From Gigaspora rosea (lineage: Eukaryota > Glomeromycota > Glomeromycetes > Diversisporales > Gigasporaceae), in contig QKWP01000858.1 of NCBI GenBank assembly GCA_003550325.1, forward strand, positions 139,579-203,578: DNA of 64,000 nucleotides, in the 5' to 3' direction. The notes under the pieces were generated by a model. That model did not search any database. It saw only the letters and a list, made by a program, of their open reading frames with translations, and was not told the DNA's origin. The position numbers and the translations under genes are program-made. Positions 1 to 10,539 of the stretch are shown here, piece by piece. Position 1 is the first letter of the stretch. Each line of letters opens with the position of its first letter.

Positions 1-1
1 A

Positions 2-2442
2 CAAATTTTATCTCTTTTTAATCTCATACTCCAACCCTCTATTGAATACCTTCTACAAATATGCATTATTCACAATAACCTTCAAACCAAACTATCCCGC
101 CTTTTTACTATTCAAACCAAGAAAATGCTTTCCATTGCCAAAAATACTAACAATATAGTTCTTACTAATCCTATAACATTTAACTTACCAACCCTTAGCA
201 ATTTGATTCAAAAAACAAGTGCGCTAACATTGAACGTATCTTTAACTCTAGTCCAATCCTTAAAAATATTGGTCTTACACGTATTAAATCATGGTTAGCC
301 AAAGTATGGTCTCCCAATCTCACCCAAAACTTACTCATTTCCCATATTTATAAACTAAAAACTTCACACTTATTTTTCAACTCTCACAATTAGCCAAAAA
401 CAATATTACATTATCAAATCTTTCACTTAATTTCCACCTTCCAGATTTCTTCTCTAATCTACATTTAATCTATAATATACTCACTTCAAAACCACAAACT
501 TCTATAATCAATAGTTTGAGAAATAATCAGTTATTATTTATTGAACAAATTACTACTGCAAACAATAAATATATTCTTCCATGGAATAATATTTATTTAC
601 ATACTAACAAAGCTACCAAGGGTCGGCAACCATTATGGTTTTCTAATATTCTTAAATTTATACAAGAGAAAACAATTACAACTACTTGGCCTCATCTCCA
701 CTTACCCTCAATTAACTCCTTCATTAATACAACATATCTTCTTTCTCCTTTATTATCTTCTAACCCCTTTTCCCTTATACAAATACACTATAACTCTAAC
801 AATATTATTTTTTATCACATCAAACCTCTCTATCAAAAACTGCAACATATAATATGAAACCTTTAGTCTCAGGCTTTACACACTACTACCCAATACCTTC
901 CTTTCTTCAAATATCTTCTCATCATTTAATTTGCCCTATAACCAAATTAGTATATCTAATAATCCAATATATATTCAAATAGATTACAAAGAAATTCTTG
1001 CTCTAATCCATATATTTAACCTTACCAATACCAATATCACAACCTCTTCTCATTCTATACTACAAATTTATATCCCTACACAAGAAATACAACTTATACA
1101 TAATGTAACCAATCATACCACCTACCAACATCAACTTATTAGCCTTCTACCACTTATTCAAAATCCCAGTTCACAGAAACTTCACTTTTACACTAACACC
1201 TCAATACAAAACACACAATCATCAAACATCAAATCTGGAATTGGCTGGATCTGTGAAAATAACATTTCTATCAAATTTAATGCAGCAACTAATTCATACT
1301 CTGATACAATACGAACTGAACTTGAAGCAATTATTTCTCTCCTTCTTGCAACCCCTAATAATAGCTATTTAAATATCCATTTAGCTAACAATACTGCAAT
1401 CAAAAATTTAAAACAAATACACTTTTCCAACTATACAAAACAAAAATTGGGACATTATATCCATTATTAATCAAATTAAATCTATCAAAAACATCTTATT
1501 CACTCTACACAAAGTCAAATCACATCTTAACTCATTCTACAATCAAGCAAACTTACTTGCAAAATGTGGAACTAATAAACTAATACTTAAAATTACTTAT
1601 AATTTTCTAAATTTACCAATCTATTTTCAATGCCATAATCATTTTATTCCTTTCAAAATACGCACCTTTATCAAATATATTTACTATACAAGAACTATAT
1701 TCCTGGTCTACTCTTAAAATATTTAAAAACATACCTAAAATTAATTGGACATTATGTTTTGATATACTAAATACACTTGAACAGAATCATTTTAAATATT
1801 CTTTTAGAATTAAAATCTTAACTAAAAATCTTCCAACTATAGAAAATCTTCATATTCGTTAACATATTTATATCCTACATCAAAATGCTGCCGCTGTTCA
1901 GATACTGAAGTTACTTTATACTTACTCCTCTGTTCAAACAATAACAATAATATTCAACAATCTGTCATTAGTATAATTATAGATACACCTACTTCTCTCA
2001 AAATTACTACTATATCTCCGTTAACAATTCTCAATACTCTTTTTCACTTCACACTTCATACACATACTTCACAATATGAGCTTCTTCTATACTATATTAT
2101 TGGAATTTATTCTTCTAATGTTTTTGAAAATATTAAATTACTCACTACTAAACAAACTAAATTATTCCTTATCTCCCTATCTAATAATCTCTTAGATTGA
2201 TTTCAAAATACTGTTTGGTCCTTCCGAAATATCTTCAACACCAATGGGAACATGCTCGTAATATTACTTCAAAAATGAAAAGAAAGAAATATTTCTTTCC
2301 AAATATACCCCATACAACAACTACAGCTATACCAGATATATCATATATAGACTTTTCTCCCTTTATAGAAAAATGGTTTCTACAAGGTTTTTCTCTAATG
2401 TCAGGTCATATACCAAGGTTTCCTTCAACCTACTCTAGCTAG
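2..2442 (+). pseudogene. LINE ORF2 C-terminal half (post-RT, RNase H, zinc knuckle), broken
   Basis: Frame 2 from base 2 reads about 95 codons resembling the region that follows the RT domain in LINE proteins (…PSIEYLLQICIIHNN…). The best domain lies at about 1186-1470 in frame 1. It has the RNase H layout: FYTNTS where active enzymes have YTDGS, RTELEA with the glutamate kept, and LNIHLANN where an aspartate is expected. Two of the catalytic acids are therefore Asn, so the domain should be inactive. At 1886-1897 in frame 2 a CCRC motif and a later Cys (LLLC) resemble the zinc knuckle that often follows RNase H. A last piece in frame 1 (2197-2442) contains QWEHARNITSKMKR, typical of the extreme C-terminus. 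At least two frame changes and several stops separate these blocks. Confidence 0.8.
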
Positions 2443-2609
2443 TAAATTAATTAGAAATAGTTAATTATAGCATTATTAGAAAATAGAAAGCATAATGTCA
2501 CATTGGGTGCCTGTTTTACAGTAACACAAATGTAGTTCTGAAATCTTTAAATGTAAATTTATTATTTTTATTTAAATAAAGTTTCAACTCTGGCATTTAA
2601 AAAAAAAAA
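2443..2609 (+). other. LINE 3' UTR with polyadenylation signal and A tail
   Basis: Non-coding stretch after the last LINE stop. It holds an AATAAA hexamer at about 2574-2579, followed some 20 bases later by a run of 11 A residues. This fits 3' processing of the LINE RNA and target-primed reverse transcription. The bases after the A run (AGAAAAGGTTC) match the pre-insertion sequence in the related repeat near 49880. Confidence 0.7.
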
Positions 2610-2854
2610 GAAAAGGTTCTCTTATTTGAGATCATTTTATTCTCTTGAAATTTTCTCAATAAGAACATTTATAAAATTTTTATATTCTAGATTTACTATT
2701 GAGAACAATAAATTATATAAAACATTCATCAATTTGATAATATGATTTGGGGACACTTTTACAACAGTTAACCCAGTGATTAGCATGAATTGTCACCCTC
2801 TATATAATCACATAGTAATTTTATTGATCAAAAAATATAAACAAATATCAGATA

Positions 2855-3034
2855 CAGTCAGACCTCTCTAAATGCATAGCATCGGGACCATAGTAAAAAT
2901 TTTCAAAAATATGCATTTAGAGAGGTAAAAATCTATAAGTGTTAGATTAAGTTGGGCTGAAAAAAAGCCGTGCATTTAGGGAGATTTTATTTAGATATGC
3001 ATTTAGAAAGGTTGCATTTAGGGAGGTCTGACTA
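2855..3034. mobile_element. Tc1/mariner-type MITE with TA duplication
   Basis: The ends CAGTCAGACCTCTCTAAATG (left) and TAGTCAGACCTCCCTAAATG (right, reverse complement) are inverted repeats bounded by TA on both sides (2853-2854, 3035-3036). GCATTTAGRGAGG-type words recur internally. The 180-bp size, TA duplication and CAGT start are those of mariner-derived MITEs. It is nested in the hAT-like element at 2750-3505. Confidence 0.8.
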
Positions 3035-3325
3035 TAATATCAATTACGTATCTGTAAATATAAGCACAAGATCCTATAATCTCGCCTATCCTATAATCAC
3101 AACTACCCCAAAATTTTACTATCATGTGATTTTGTTTTGGCACAAACCAATAGCAAGTCACGCCTTGATGTAGCATAACACTAGCGAAAGATCAAACAAA
3201 ACGTTCGCTTTTTCAAAAATCGCTCATTTCCCTAAAATTTGTATAAGAAATCACCTTTCACACTGTAACAAAAAAATTCCTTGAGCAATTTTGCTGTATG
3301 ACTTGCTAACATCAAACCCTATAGG

Positions 3326-3346
3326 AACCCTAACCCTAACCCTAAC
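3326..3346 (+). repeat. Telomere-like CCCTAA triplet, interstitial
   Basis: Three consecutive CCCTAA units lie inside the hAT-like element at 2750-3505, just downstream of the conserved core (TGCTCTAACAAAAA-like to ACTATATA-like) that recurs in several other small elements. It is therefore part of a transposon rather than a chromosome end. Confidence 0.85.
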
Positions 3347-3781
3347 TTAAATGAACTTGACAGTGAACGATCCAGGGAAAGATCTATAACATCTGATATT
3401 TGTTTATATTATTTTGCCAATCGAAATTATTTTGTGATTATATGGAGGGTGGTAATCTGTGATCATCCATGATCATCACTGGGTTAACTGTTGTATAATC
3501 TTCCCATGATTTGATTGTAATAAATTCTGCATGAATATATATATATATATATAAATGTATATATATATACTATGTATAGCACATATGGTTAAAGTTGTAC
3601 AATATGGATAACAATTATTTAAAAAAATAGCCTTTAAGATTTTTAAAATAAAACCAAGTAGTATGTTTTTATATAAAGAATATCATTATTGTATAAACTT
3701 AAAATATAGATGATTTGGGTCAAATAAGATGCCAATATTAAGCAAGTAAAAAACACAAAGTATTTGTTAGATGAAGTTTAA

Positions 3782-4274
3782 GGGTAGAGGGTATATAGAT
3801 TATTTCTATTAATAAACTAGTTACTAAAAATTTTTATATTTAATAACAAAGCAAATTTTATTAAATATCATATTAAATTTTTAAATAACATTGTAGAGGA
3901 GGTTTTTCTGATTCTAACAGTGATCGAATCATTAAAATTGGCCCAGTAGAACCTAAGATATAGTTGTTTTTATCTTCGCGACCCTATTTTACTTATTGTT
4001 TACACATGATTTGATTGGCCAATTTGCGATCACCCCTACGAAATAGACCCCGCCCCCGCAAAGTTGATACTATAAAACTTTATCAAATTTTATTCAAAAT
4101 TAATAAAATTTTTATGATATGTGTAATTTTTTATTACAAACAATTTTACTTAGTACACAAATACATTTTATATAGTAAAAAATTAACTTTTATATGTTGC
4201 AACTTTTAAATTCGCAATAAAAATATTTTTGGTTACTCATTTATTAATAGAAATAATCTATATACCCTCTATCC
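3782..4274. mobile_element. piggyBac-like MITE, TTAA target duplication
   Basis: Inverted ends start GGGTAGAGGGTATATAGATT on the left and GGATAGAGGGTATATAGATT on the right (reverse complement), and pair over about 55 bp. TTAA lies immediately outside both ends (3778-3781, 4275-4278). The related repeat near 50300 has a single TTAA at the same place and no insertion, which is direct empty-site evidence. It is 493 bp and non-coding. TTAA targeting suggests mobilisation by a piggyBac-type transposase, which is not in the window. Confidence 0.88.
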
Positions 4275-4650
4275 TTAAATAGTTAAATAACAAAGTAATT
4301 GGATTCTAATTTATTATATTAACCAATAGTAGCATTAGTAGAATATTATAGAAGGCTTGTTTTATTATGTGCAAATTTGAAAATCACTTAAAGTTTTAAC
4401 AAAATTATTAGAAATTGAATTATATAATACATTGTGTTATATTAAAAAATATAAAGAATTATATATTAAGTTTAAAAAATTATTGATAAAATAAGCACAA
4501 ACTTAGTATAAATTGTAAATATAGAATGTGAACATTCAATAAAAATTAATATTTAATATATTTAATATATAATGAACACTAAAAAGTTTTTGAGAACAAC
4601 ATAACTTTAAATTTGAATTTTAAACACTGGTTACAATATCCAGCCTTCAA

Positions 4651-5610
4651 AAAATATACTACTAAATTTACCCTATCTTTAATTAAAAATTTTCTGCTAA
4701 ATGATCATAAACAATGATTTAGGATGTTCTCAAGCACCTTACTCAATGGATCAGAAGTAAATTTTTAATTAGTCAGAAATCGAATAAATGAATCAAGTGA
4801 GTTATCATTGTAATAAACAAATCAGTGAGGTACAAACCACCTTTTTTTATCAAAAATTTGTCATTAATAAAGGTCACTCAAGCATTACTTTATATTTAAT
4901 CATAATAATAAACAATAAATTTCACCAAGTTTCAATCTGATCCAAAAAATAACCATTTTATTGATAATACTCGAAGCTTTTAAAACAAATAATCAATAAT
5001 TTAATACGAATATAATAAATACAACATATTTTTTAAATACAGAAATAATAATAATAACATAAAAAATTATTACTTCTTGTTGCTATCAAGCAACATTTGC
5101 TAATGATTCGATAAATTGATTCTGTTGCTGTTGCAACAATAAATTTAAATTATATAATCATTAAAAGGAGAAATCGATGCAACTAAAGTTGAAGCTTTGA
5201 CAGTCAGTTTGAATAGAATTTTTTTTATTAGATTTTTAGTTGTTTTTGGTGGCATAGTAAAGATCACGATCAAAAGAAAAAGAGTATACACAAGTATTTA
5301 ATTCTATTAATATCATCATTAATGTTGGATACTTGAGCATCATTATGATCATTATTAAATCAATTGATTGAGATGCTTAAGATTCTAATAAAAATAACAT
5401 ATTAGAACCACATTAACTTTAGCCAAAATGAAACAACAACAATGTATCTACAATATGATAATAATACTAAAAAGCAATATGCAAAACTAATGATAACAAT
5501 TTTAAAAGCGATGCACCATACTATTGAGAAAGTTTTACAAAGTGGCATGCTAAACTAAATGTGAACATTCAAAATTGGCTTTATTAAGATAAAGAAGACT
5601 GCATACCATA
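4651..5610. other. AT-rich stretch without recognised feature
   Basis: About 960 bases with no ORF above 60 codons and no terminal repeats I can pair. It contains a few short unique-looking words (TTGCTATCAAGCAACATTTG, a GTTGCTGTTGCAAC palindrome near 5133) but nothing that identifies a gene or transposon. Confidence 0.5.
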
Positions 5611-6430
5611 ATGTGTACAAAGTTGTGCTCTGGATGAACACATGATGGGTCGGACAACTAGCTATAATTCAAAATTTTTAACAGATTCGTAAAATATTTT
5701 ACATTTCATAACATAAAAAAAAATTAACATGTTCATATCTTTTATTAAATTTTTTAAAAACTATTTAATGAAAACAATTTATTTTTATTTGATAAATTTT
5801 CTTTGTATATAGTTGATTCTATACAACAAACCTTTCTATAACGAACTCAGTATATAAATAACTTAAAATTTTAACTTATATAATAACTAGCTTGTTATAA
5901 AAATGCTATGGGCTTTAATGAACTTTCAATTTGGTATAAAAAGGTTGATTGTAATTTTTTTGACAATAAAAATAATATTATCTAAAGAGCTAGAAAAATT
6001 TTTCCTTATAAAAATACAAATAAGTATCAAAATGTTATATTTAAACAATAAAGAGCTTTTAATGGATTATATAATAATATTAAACTTCTAATAAGTTTAT
6101 TTTTGTTTCTTTACAAATGTAAAATGTAATATTAACTAGGTATTTTAGTGAACTTGAATTATAACAATAATAAGTTTGATAATTATACTAAAAATCTGCT
6201 CAAGTTATTCTTCAAACAGATAAATATAATTTTTTTTTTCATCTTTTTAATTTCATGTGCAAATACCATAAAATACAAAAATGAAAGTAATTAAAAATGC
6301 AATGCAGAAGAAAAATTGACTTTATTATCTAAACATCGTACTGATGTATTGTTGTCAATGTATTAAATTTGTCAACTAAATAGTTATCGAACCATCATAT
6401 GATCGTCTGGAGCACAACCTTGTACACATT
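5611..6430. mobile_element. TIR element with ~55-bp ends (ATGTGTACAAAGTTGTGCTC)
   Basis: The left end ATGTGTACAAAGTTGTGCTC and the reverse complement of the right end AATGTGTACAAGGTTGTGCT pair for about 55 bp, including ATGATGG and TCGG/TCGA blocks. TA adjoins both ends, so a TA duplication is possible. It is about 820 bp and AT-rich; its only ORF (62 codons) is low-complexity and unconvincing. The superfamily is uncertain. Confidence 0.68.
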
Positions 6431-6451
6431 TATACTAAAATAATGGTTCAC

Positions 6452-6794
6452 TATAGTGCAAATAGTCTAAAGACATCAAATCAATAATAATTTTTTTAAA
6501 TTGTATCTTCTCTAAAAATTTTAAAGTTGCAAAAAATAAATTACATAATTTGGTAGCTTTTGACAAAGTTTATCTAACTACATATTTTATTTTAAGAATT
6601 TTTTGCTTAATATTGAGAAAATGTAATTTTAAATTTATAAGTTTTTAAAATTTACAGTACCTTATATAAAAAAATTAAAAAGCATGTAAAAATTTTAACC
6701 AATTAAATTCAATTTTATAAGTAATTGATTGACAAAATTTTTCAATACTACTATAAAAATTTGATGCAGCTAAACCATTGCACTATAATAAAAA
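6452..6794. mobile_element. Family E mariner-like MITE (ATAGTGCAAATAGTC ends)
   Basis: The ends ATAGTGCAAATAG and (reverse complement) ATAGTGCAATGG are short inverted repeats. The interior, including AAGAATTTTTTGCTTA, is collinear with a second copy at 43153-43838 that carries an additional insertion. It is non-coding, and the TA at the ends suggests mariner-type mobilisation. Boundaries are approximate within a few bases. Confidence 0.6.
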
Positions 6795-6829
6795 AAACAC
6801 AACTCTAGTAATAAAAAAAATTAATGACA

Positions 6830-7340
6830 GTATATATAAAAATTGAAATAAAGCAAATAAAAATTATATTTATATAATATGTTTAATAGAGTAATAATTA
6901 TTTCTGAGCATTTCAATTCTATTTCTTTAAAATTTTAAATTTAAAAATACAAAAATTTAAAATTTTAAAAATACAACATTTTAAAAAAAAAATTAAAATT
7001 TAAAAATATAAAATTCAGAAGTTTAATATACTTTATATAAGTGTAATATGCTTATATATTACATTCTAATTTGATTGGCAAAATTTGCAAATTAATAATT
7101 TTAAAAATATACTAATTTTTGTTAAAATTCTTTAGATTAAAAATCAGTCTAAGAAATTTTAAAAAAAAAGGGTTTAAAATTTTTATATACTTCTATGCAA
7201 AATTTTGTGCTAAACAAGTTTGAATTAAAAAAATTATCTTGATAAATTTAGAGAAATCTTTAAAAAATGAATAAAAATTAAAAATACAAATATCTTTAAT
7301 TGGTGATCTATTGGTCATCTGGTCATGATTATAGTGTAAC
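6830..7340. other. Low-complexity A/T stretch
   Basis: About 500 bases dominated by TTAAAATTTAAAAAT-type words. No ORF, paired termini or structured repeat was found. It may be decayed transposon filler. Confidence 0.5.
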
Positions 7341-7344
7341 ATAA

Positions 7345-7675
7345 TGCAAATGAATGGCAATCAATTAATCAACAATCACTTCACCGATATAACATTCGCT
7401 GACAATTATTCACCAACAAGTTCATTTTACTGACAGTTTATTCCACCGAAGCTCATTTTACTAACAAAGTAATTCTAGTCATTGTCATTAGATTAGGGTT
7501 AAGGTAGAATTAGGTAGAATTAGCTAAAGTTAGAGTGCTTTTTGAAAAAAACTAGTCAGTGAAATGAACTTCAATGAAACAAAATATCAGTAAAATGAAC
7601 TTGTCGGTGAGTATTGTTGGTGAAATGTTATGTCAGTGAAGTGATTGTCAGTGAAATAATATGAACCCAATGCTT
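7345..7675. mobile_element. Long-TIR MITE with TCACTGACA-type subrepeats
   Basis: A left arm (about 7352-7470) and a right arm (about 7545-7672) are inverted repeats of roughly 110 bp. Both carry the words CAATCACTTCAC, CAACAAGTTCATTTTACTGA (right arm with C/G variants) and a GAAGYTCATTT block. The spacer contains TTAGGGTTAAGGTAGAATTA. The arms have internal TCACTGACA/TCACCGA subrepeats of about 20 bp, which may be transposase-binding sites. Exact ends are not resolved. Confidence 0.68.
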
Positions 7676-7696
7676 ATCACTATATAAATTATATAA

Positions 7697-7788
7697 AATA
7701 AAATTTGATTAAAATAAAATTTGATTAAAATAAAATTTAATTAAAATTAAATTTAATTAAAATAAAATTTAATTAAAATAAAATTAAA
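7697..7788 (+). repeat. 16-bp AT minisatellite
   Basis: About six tandem copies of a unit close to AAAATAAAATTTRATT (16 bp). Two early copies have G (TTGATT), the later ones A (TTAATT). It lies just outside the long-TIR MITE at 7345-7675. Confidence 0.78.
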
Positions 7789-8185
7789 GGTTTTTAGTTA
7801 ACTTTCTAAAATCTACTTAACTGTTTATTTTAATTTGTTTTTTATTTTAATTAAGTTTAATAATTTGAAAGCATTGTTATTTGTATTTCTTTTGTATATC
7901 TTTATTAGTAATTTGAATCAAGAAAATTTTTTTTAATCATTAAATGAACAGGTGTCAACTGTTTCAACTAAATAAGATTACTTTATGTTTGTTTTTAGAA
8001 ATTTTCAGACCTTTACTCAAATTTTTGTCTTATTTACTATATACATTTATTTTCTTTTCAGAACTTTTTAGGATTTTTGCTCTTTTATAATGTTATTTAC
8101 ATTTTGTCAACCAATTCTCAACTGGTTATAGAATCAACTGATTAAGCATTTACTCAACTAGTACCCAAATTTTATTCAGTTTAGG

Positions 8186-8362
8186 CAGGATTGGCAATGG
8201 ATATTCTTCATTGAAAAAATTGCAAATCAATAAAGTCAATAGAGTTAATGGAAGCTAGTTGGCCTCCATTGAATCTATTTGCAAATTATTTTCAATGGAG
8301 CAATGGAGTGATGCCAATGGAGTTGTTTTCTATTCACTCCAATGGATAAATGTACCAACCTG
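8186..8362. mobile_element. Small hAT-like MITE (CAGGATTGGCAATGG)
   Basis: The left end CAGGATTGGCAATGG and right end (reverse complement) CAGGTTGGTACATTTATCCA are imperfect inverted repeats, flanked by AGTTTAGG and AGTTCAGA (8 bp, 6 identical). CAATGGA is repeated several times inside. At 177 bp and non-coding it resembles the element at 45480-45616, which has CAATGG and GAGCTCAATAG words. Confidence 0.62.
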
Positions 8363-8399
8363 AGTTCAGATTAGTTACCCAATTATAGCCCAACTAGTT

Positions 8400-9280
8400 C
8401 AAATTACTAATATTTATATAAAATACAATATGATTTTATTTTTTAAACTATATTCTAGACAAATTTGTCTAGAAAATTAAATAGCACAATAATTTATTAA
8501 AAATATAGAATAACCCTTTCTTTATAATACTATTTAATCTATATTTTATAAATTTCTTAAAAAATTTTTAAAATTGCAATCAATGCTCTCTATTTTGCCA
8601 AAAATGTATTTTAAAGATTTTTATATTTAAAAAATTTTTTAGGTTTAGTTTTCAAAAAGTTATTATTAGCTATTCTGTCTTTATAATAAAATTTACAAAT
8701 GTTTTAGAGTATTTTGTTCAGATTAGAGAGAATTTAATAGTATTTATATTAGAAAGTTCAGATTAGAAAGAGGTAACTATATTAAAAAACATTAAACAAT
8801 AAAACTTTAAAGTTTTTTTTAAAAATTTTTACTATAAAATTTTTATTTAACTTTTCTTAAATTTTATACTTCCATCTTATAAAAATTTTTCTTCTAATGC
8901 AAGTCTTAATTTTTACAAATAAACCACAAAAGATTATTAGAAAAAAATTTATATAAGTTTGATATTTATCATAAATTTTATTAATTAATATATTTAAAAA
9001 TTTTAATTTTTTTAAAAAATTAAAATTTTTAAATTTTTTTATTTTTAAATTTAAATTTTTTTAATTTATATTAGTATATAAAATATAAATATAATTTATA
9101 AAAATATAATACAAGATTTAACAAAACCAAATTAAATTAAAATTCAAATAGAATTAGAGCTAAAGTTTGAATTAAAGAATATTTTATCTTAAAAAACTTG
9201 AATAAGTTATTTTTGTTAAAACCAAAAAAGTATTTGTAAATAGAAATTTAAACTATTTTATATATTTATATTTGAGCATT
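8400..9280. other. AT-rich stretch, faint similarity to the TCCCTTAG mariner family
   Basis: About 880 bases without ORFs. Part of 8780-8940 (CTTCTAATGCAAGTCTTAAT) resembles the interior of the elements at 16896-18754 and 46486-47131, so an old fragment of that family is likely. The rest is low-complexity A/T. Confidence 0.45.
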
Positions 9281-9282
9281 AG

Positions 9283-10529
9283 TTCATGGCGAACCATCGC
9301 CATGGCGACCCCAATCAAATTTAATCACACGATCATGTGATAAAACTCACAAAATGGGATAATTCTAGATCAGCCTGACATGTAGAGCAAAGCGAAAAAA
9401 AACAAAAAAAAAGAGAAAATACAAGAGAACAAGTATTTAAACCTGTCTTGGGGCACTAATTGAAAATAACGGGAATGAAATTTTACATAGAGAACCTAAA
9501 AATTTATTTTTATAGCCCCTAACCCTAACAGTCTAATCTTAATGGTCTAACCTTAACACCTAACCCTAATAACCTAACTCTAACTCTCTAACTCTAAAAT
9601 TTTAAGTTTCGCGAACTTAAATAAGTTTTGCAAACTTAAATAAATATCTGGGAGAGATAATTGCATGAAAAAATACAGATTTACAGCATTACGGGATTGC
9701 AGTACTATAGTTTTACAGAACGCAATCACAAAACAAACAAAAATCCAGGAGTAAACGACAAGTTTATTACCTTTTTTTATTATTATTAGAACCAAGAAAC
9801 TGACAAGTTTATTAACTTAATTTTTTTTATTAGAACCAAGAAACTGATGAGTTTATTAACTTATTTTTTTTTTATTACAGTAGAACAAAGAACAAGGAAC
9901 AACGAGCGATGTAAAAAAACTAAATAATTTGAAGACTAAATGCCAGCCAAAAGAACCAACCAAGAACTTACTAAAAAATCCAACAACAGTGACGAGAACT
10001 TACTAAACCCATCGACTTACTATAAACTAACTGAAAGCACTTACTGAAAAAACAACGATGACAAAAATCTTGCTAGAAAAATCCACACCAAAAACCAAAA
10101 AAAAAAACTTACTAAACGTACTGGAAGAACTCGCCAAAAAAAAAGAAAAAGATCTACACAATAACAAGAAATCTACAACCCAAACACAGCAGTTTAATAG
10201 CTCCAACGATTGTCCTAGGCACCTACAGCGATTCTATCAATAGCTCCAAAACTTTAATATGACTCCGTTGACAACTTCAAGGCTCCAATACGACTCTAAC
10301 GATGACTCTAGCGATGGTTTCAAGGCTCCAAAACGATAGCTCCAAGACAAAACTATCTAAAAGAAAAAAGAGAAAAAACAGTTAAATCAAAAAAAACAAA
10401 CAAGCGAATAAACAAAAAAAAAATAAATAAATAAAAAGAAAAAAAAATAATTAGTATATATATATGATTGCTGATCATTAAAATGATTGGCTAATCATAT
10501 GGGTCACCATAATGATAGGTCACCATAAA
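9283..10529. mobile_element. ~1.25 kb TIR element with A-rich, G-poor interior
   Basis: The left end TTCATGGCGAACCATCGCCA and the reverse complement of the right end TTTATGGTGACCTATCATTA align over about 30 bp, differing mostly by C/T changes. The interior has CCCTAACCCTAAC-like blocks (9518-9600), a 45-bp tandem repeat (9757-9878) and a long A/C-rich, T- and G-poor strand to 10440. The ORF at 10058-10243 is a low-complexity Lys/Gln reading of that strand and is not called. Words such as GGCACTAATTGAAAAT recur near 33980, so a relative lies around 33.7-34.4 kb. Confidence 0.65.
9757..9878 (+). repeat. 45-bp tandem repeat, ~2.7 copies
   Basis: The unit GACAAGTTTATTA…(T-run)…ATTAGAACCAAGAAACT starts at 9757, 9801 and 9846. 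Copies differ in the length of the T run and by ACAAG/ATGAG. It sits inside the element at 9283-10529. Confidence 0.78.
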
Positions 10530-10539
10530 TAATTTTTCT

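Larger units (their letters stand above)
1..2609 (+). mobile_element. LINE-type retrotransposon, 3' portion, decayed
   Basis: This is the distal part of a non-LTR retrotransposon that enters from the left edge. In order it shows a post-reverse-transcriptase region, an RNase H domain, a zinc-knuckle-like region, a C-terminal tail, a 3' UTR with AATAAA near 2574, and an A-rich tail at about 2599-2609. Directly after the tail the sequence matches the interior of a repeat whose complete copy lies at 49809-50657, so the LINE inserted into an older copy of that repeat. Many stops and frame changes show it is not functional. No reverse transcriptase catalytic motif lies inside the window. The strand is set by the domain order and tail. 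Confidence 0.88.
2750..3505. mobile_element. hAT-like non-autonomous element, 8-bp TSD ATGATTTG
   Basis: Left end GGGACACTTTTACAACAGTT and right end (reverse complement) GGGAAGATTATACAACAGTT form inverted repeats that continue for roughly 75 bp. The 8-mer ATGATTTG flanks both sides (2742-2749 and 3506-3513), and the paralogous locus near 50015 lacks the element. An 8-bp duplication is the hAT signature. The element carries a nested mariner-type MITE (2855-3034), the recurrent internal core (about 3190-3350) and three CCCTAA repeats. There is no coding capacity. Confidence 0.82.
2610..4650. mobile_element. Family A repeat (TIR AGTGTTTAAA), 5' end replaced by LINE, with two nested insertions
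   Basis: The stretches 2610-2749, 3506-3781 and 4275-4630 are collinear with 49870-50657, a complete copy. Shared landmarks are a GAGAACA/TGTTCTC-rich left part, a TA-rich microsatellite, AAGTTGTACAATAT, and an end in TTTTAAACACT. The copy is interrupted by the elements at 2750-3505 and 3782-4274. No ORF is present. The terminal AGTGTTTAAA inverted repeat indicates a non-autonomous DNA transposon. Confidence 0.72.

Noticed and set aside
516-857. 113- and 103-codon ORFs as independent genes
   Set aside because: They overlap in different frames within the decayed LINE, between its post-RT and RNase H regions; at most one is a remnant of ORF2.
3326-3346. Telomere or chromosome end
   Set aside because: Only three CCCTAA units, embedded in a transposon with flanking DNA on both sides; similar short runs recur in other elements.
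10058-10243. Lys/Gln-rich 61-codon ORF
   Set aside because: Low-complexity reading of an A-rich strand with no conserved counterpart.
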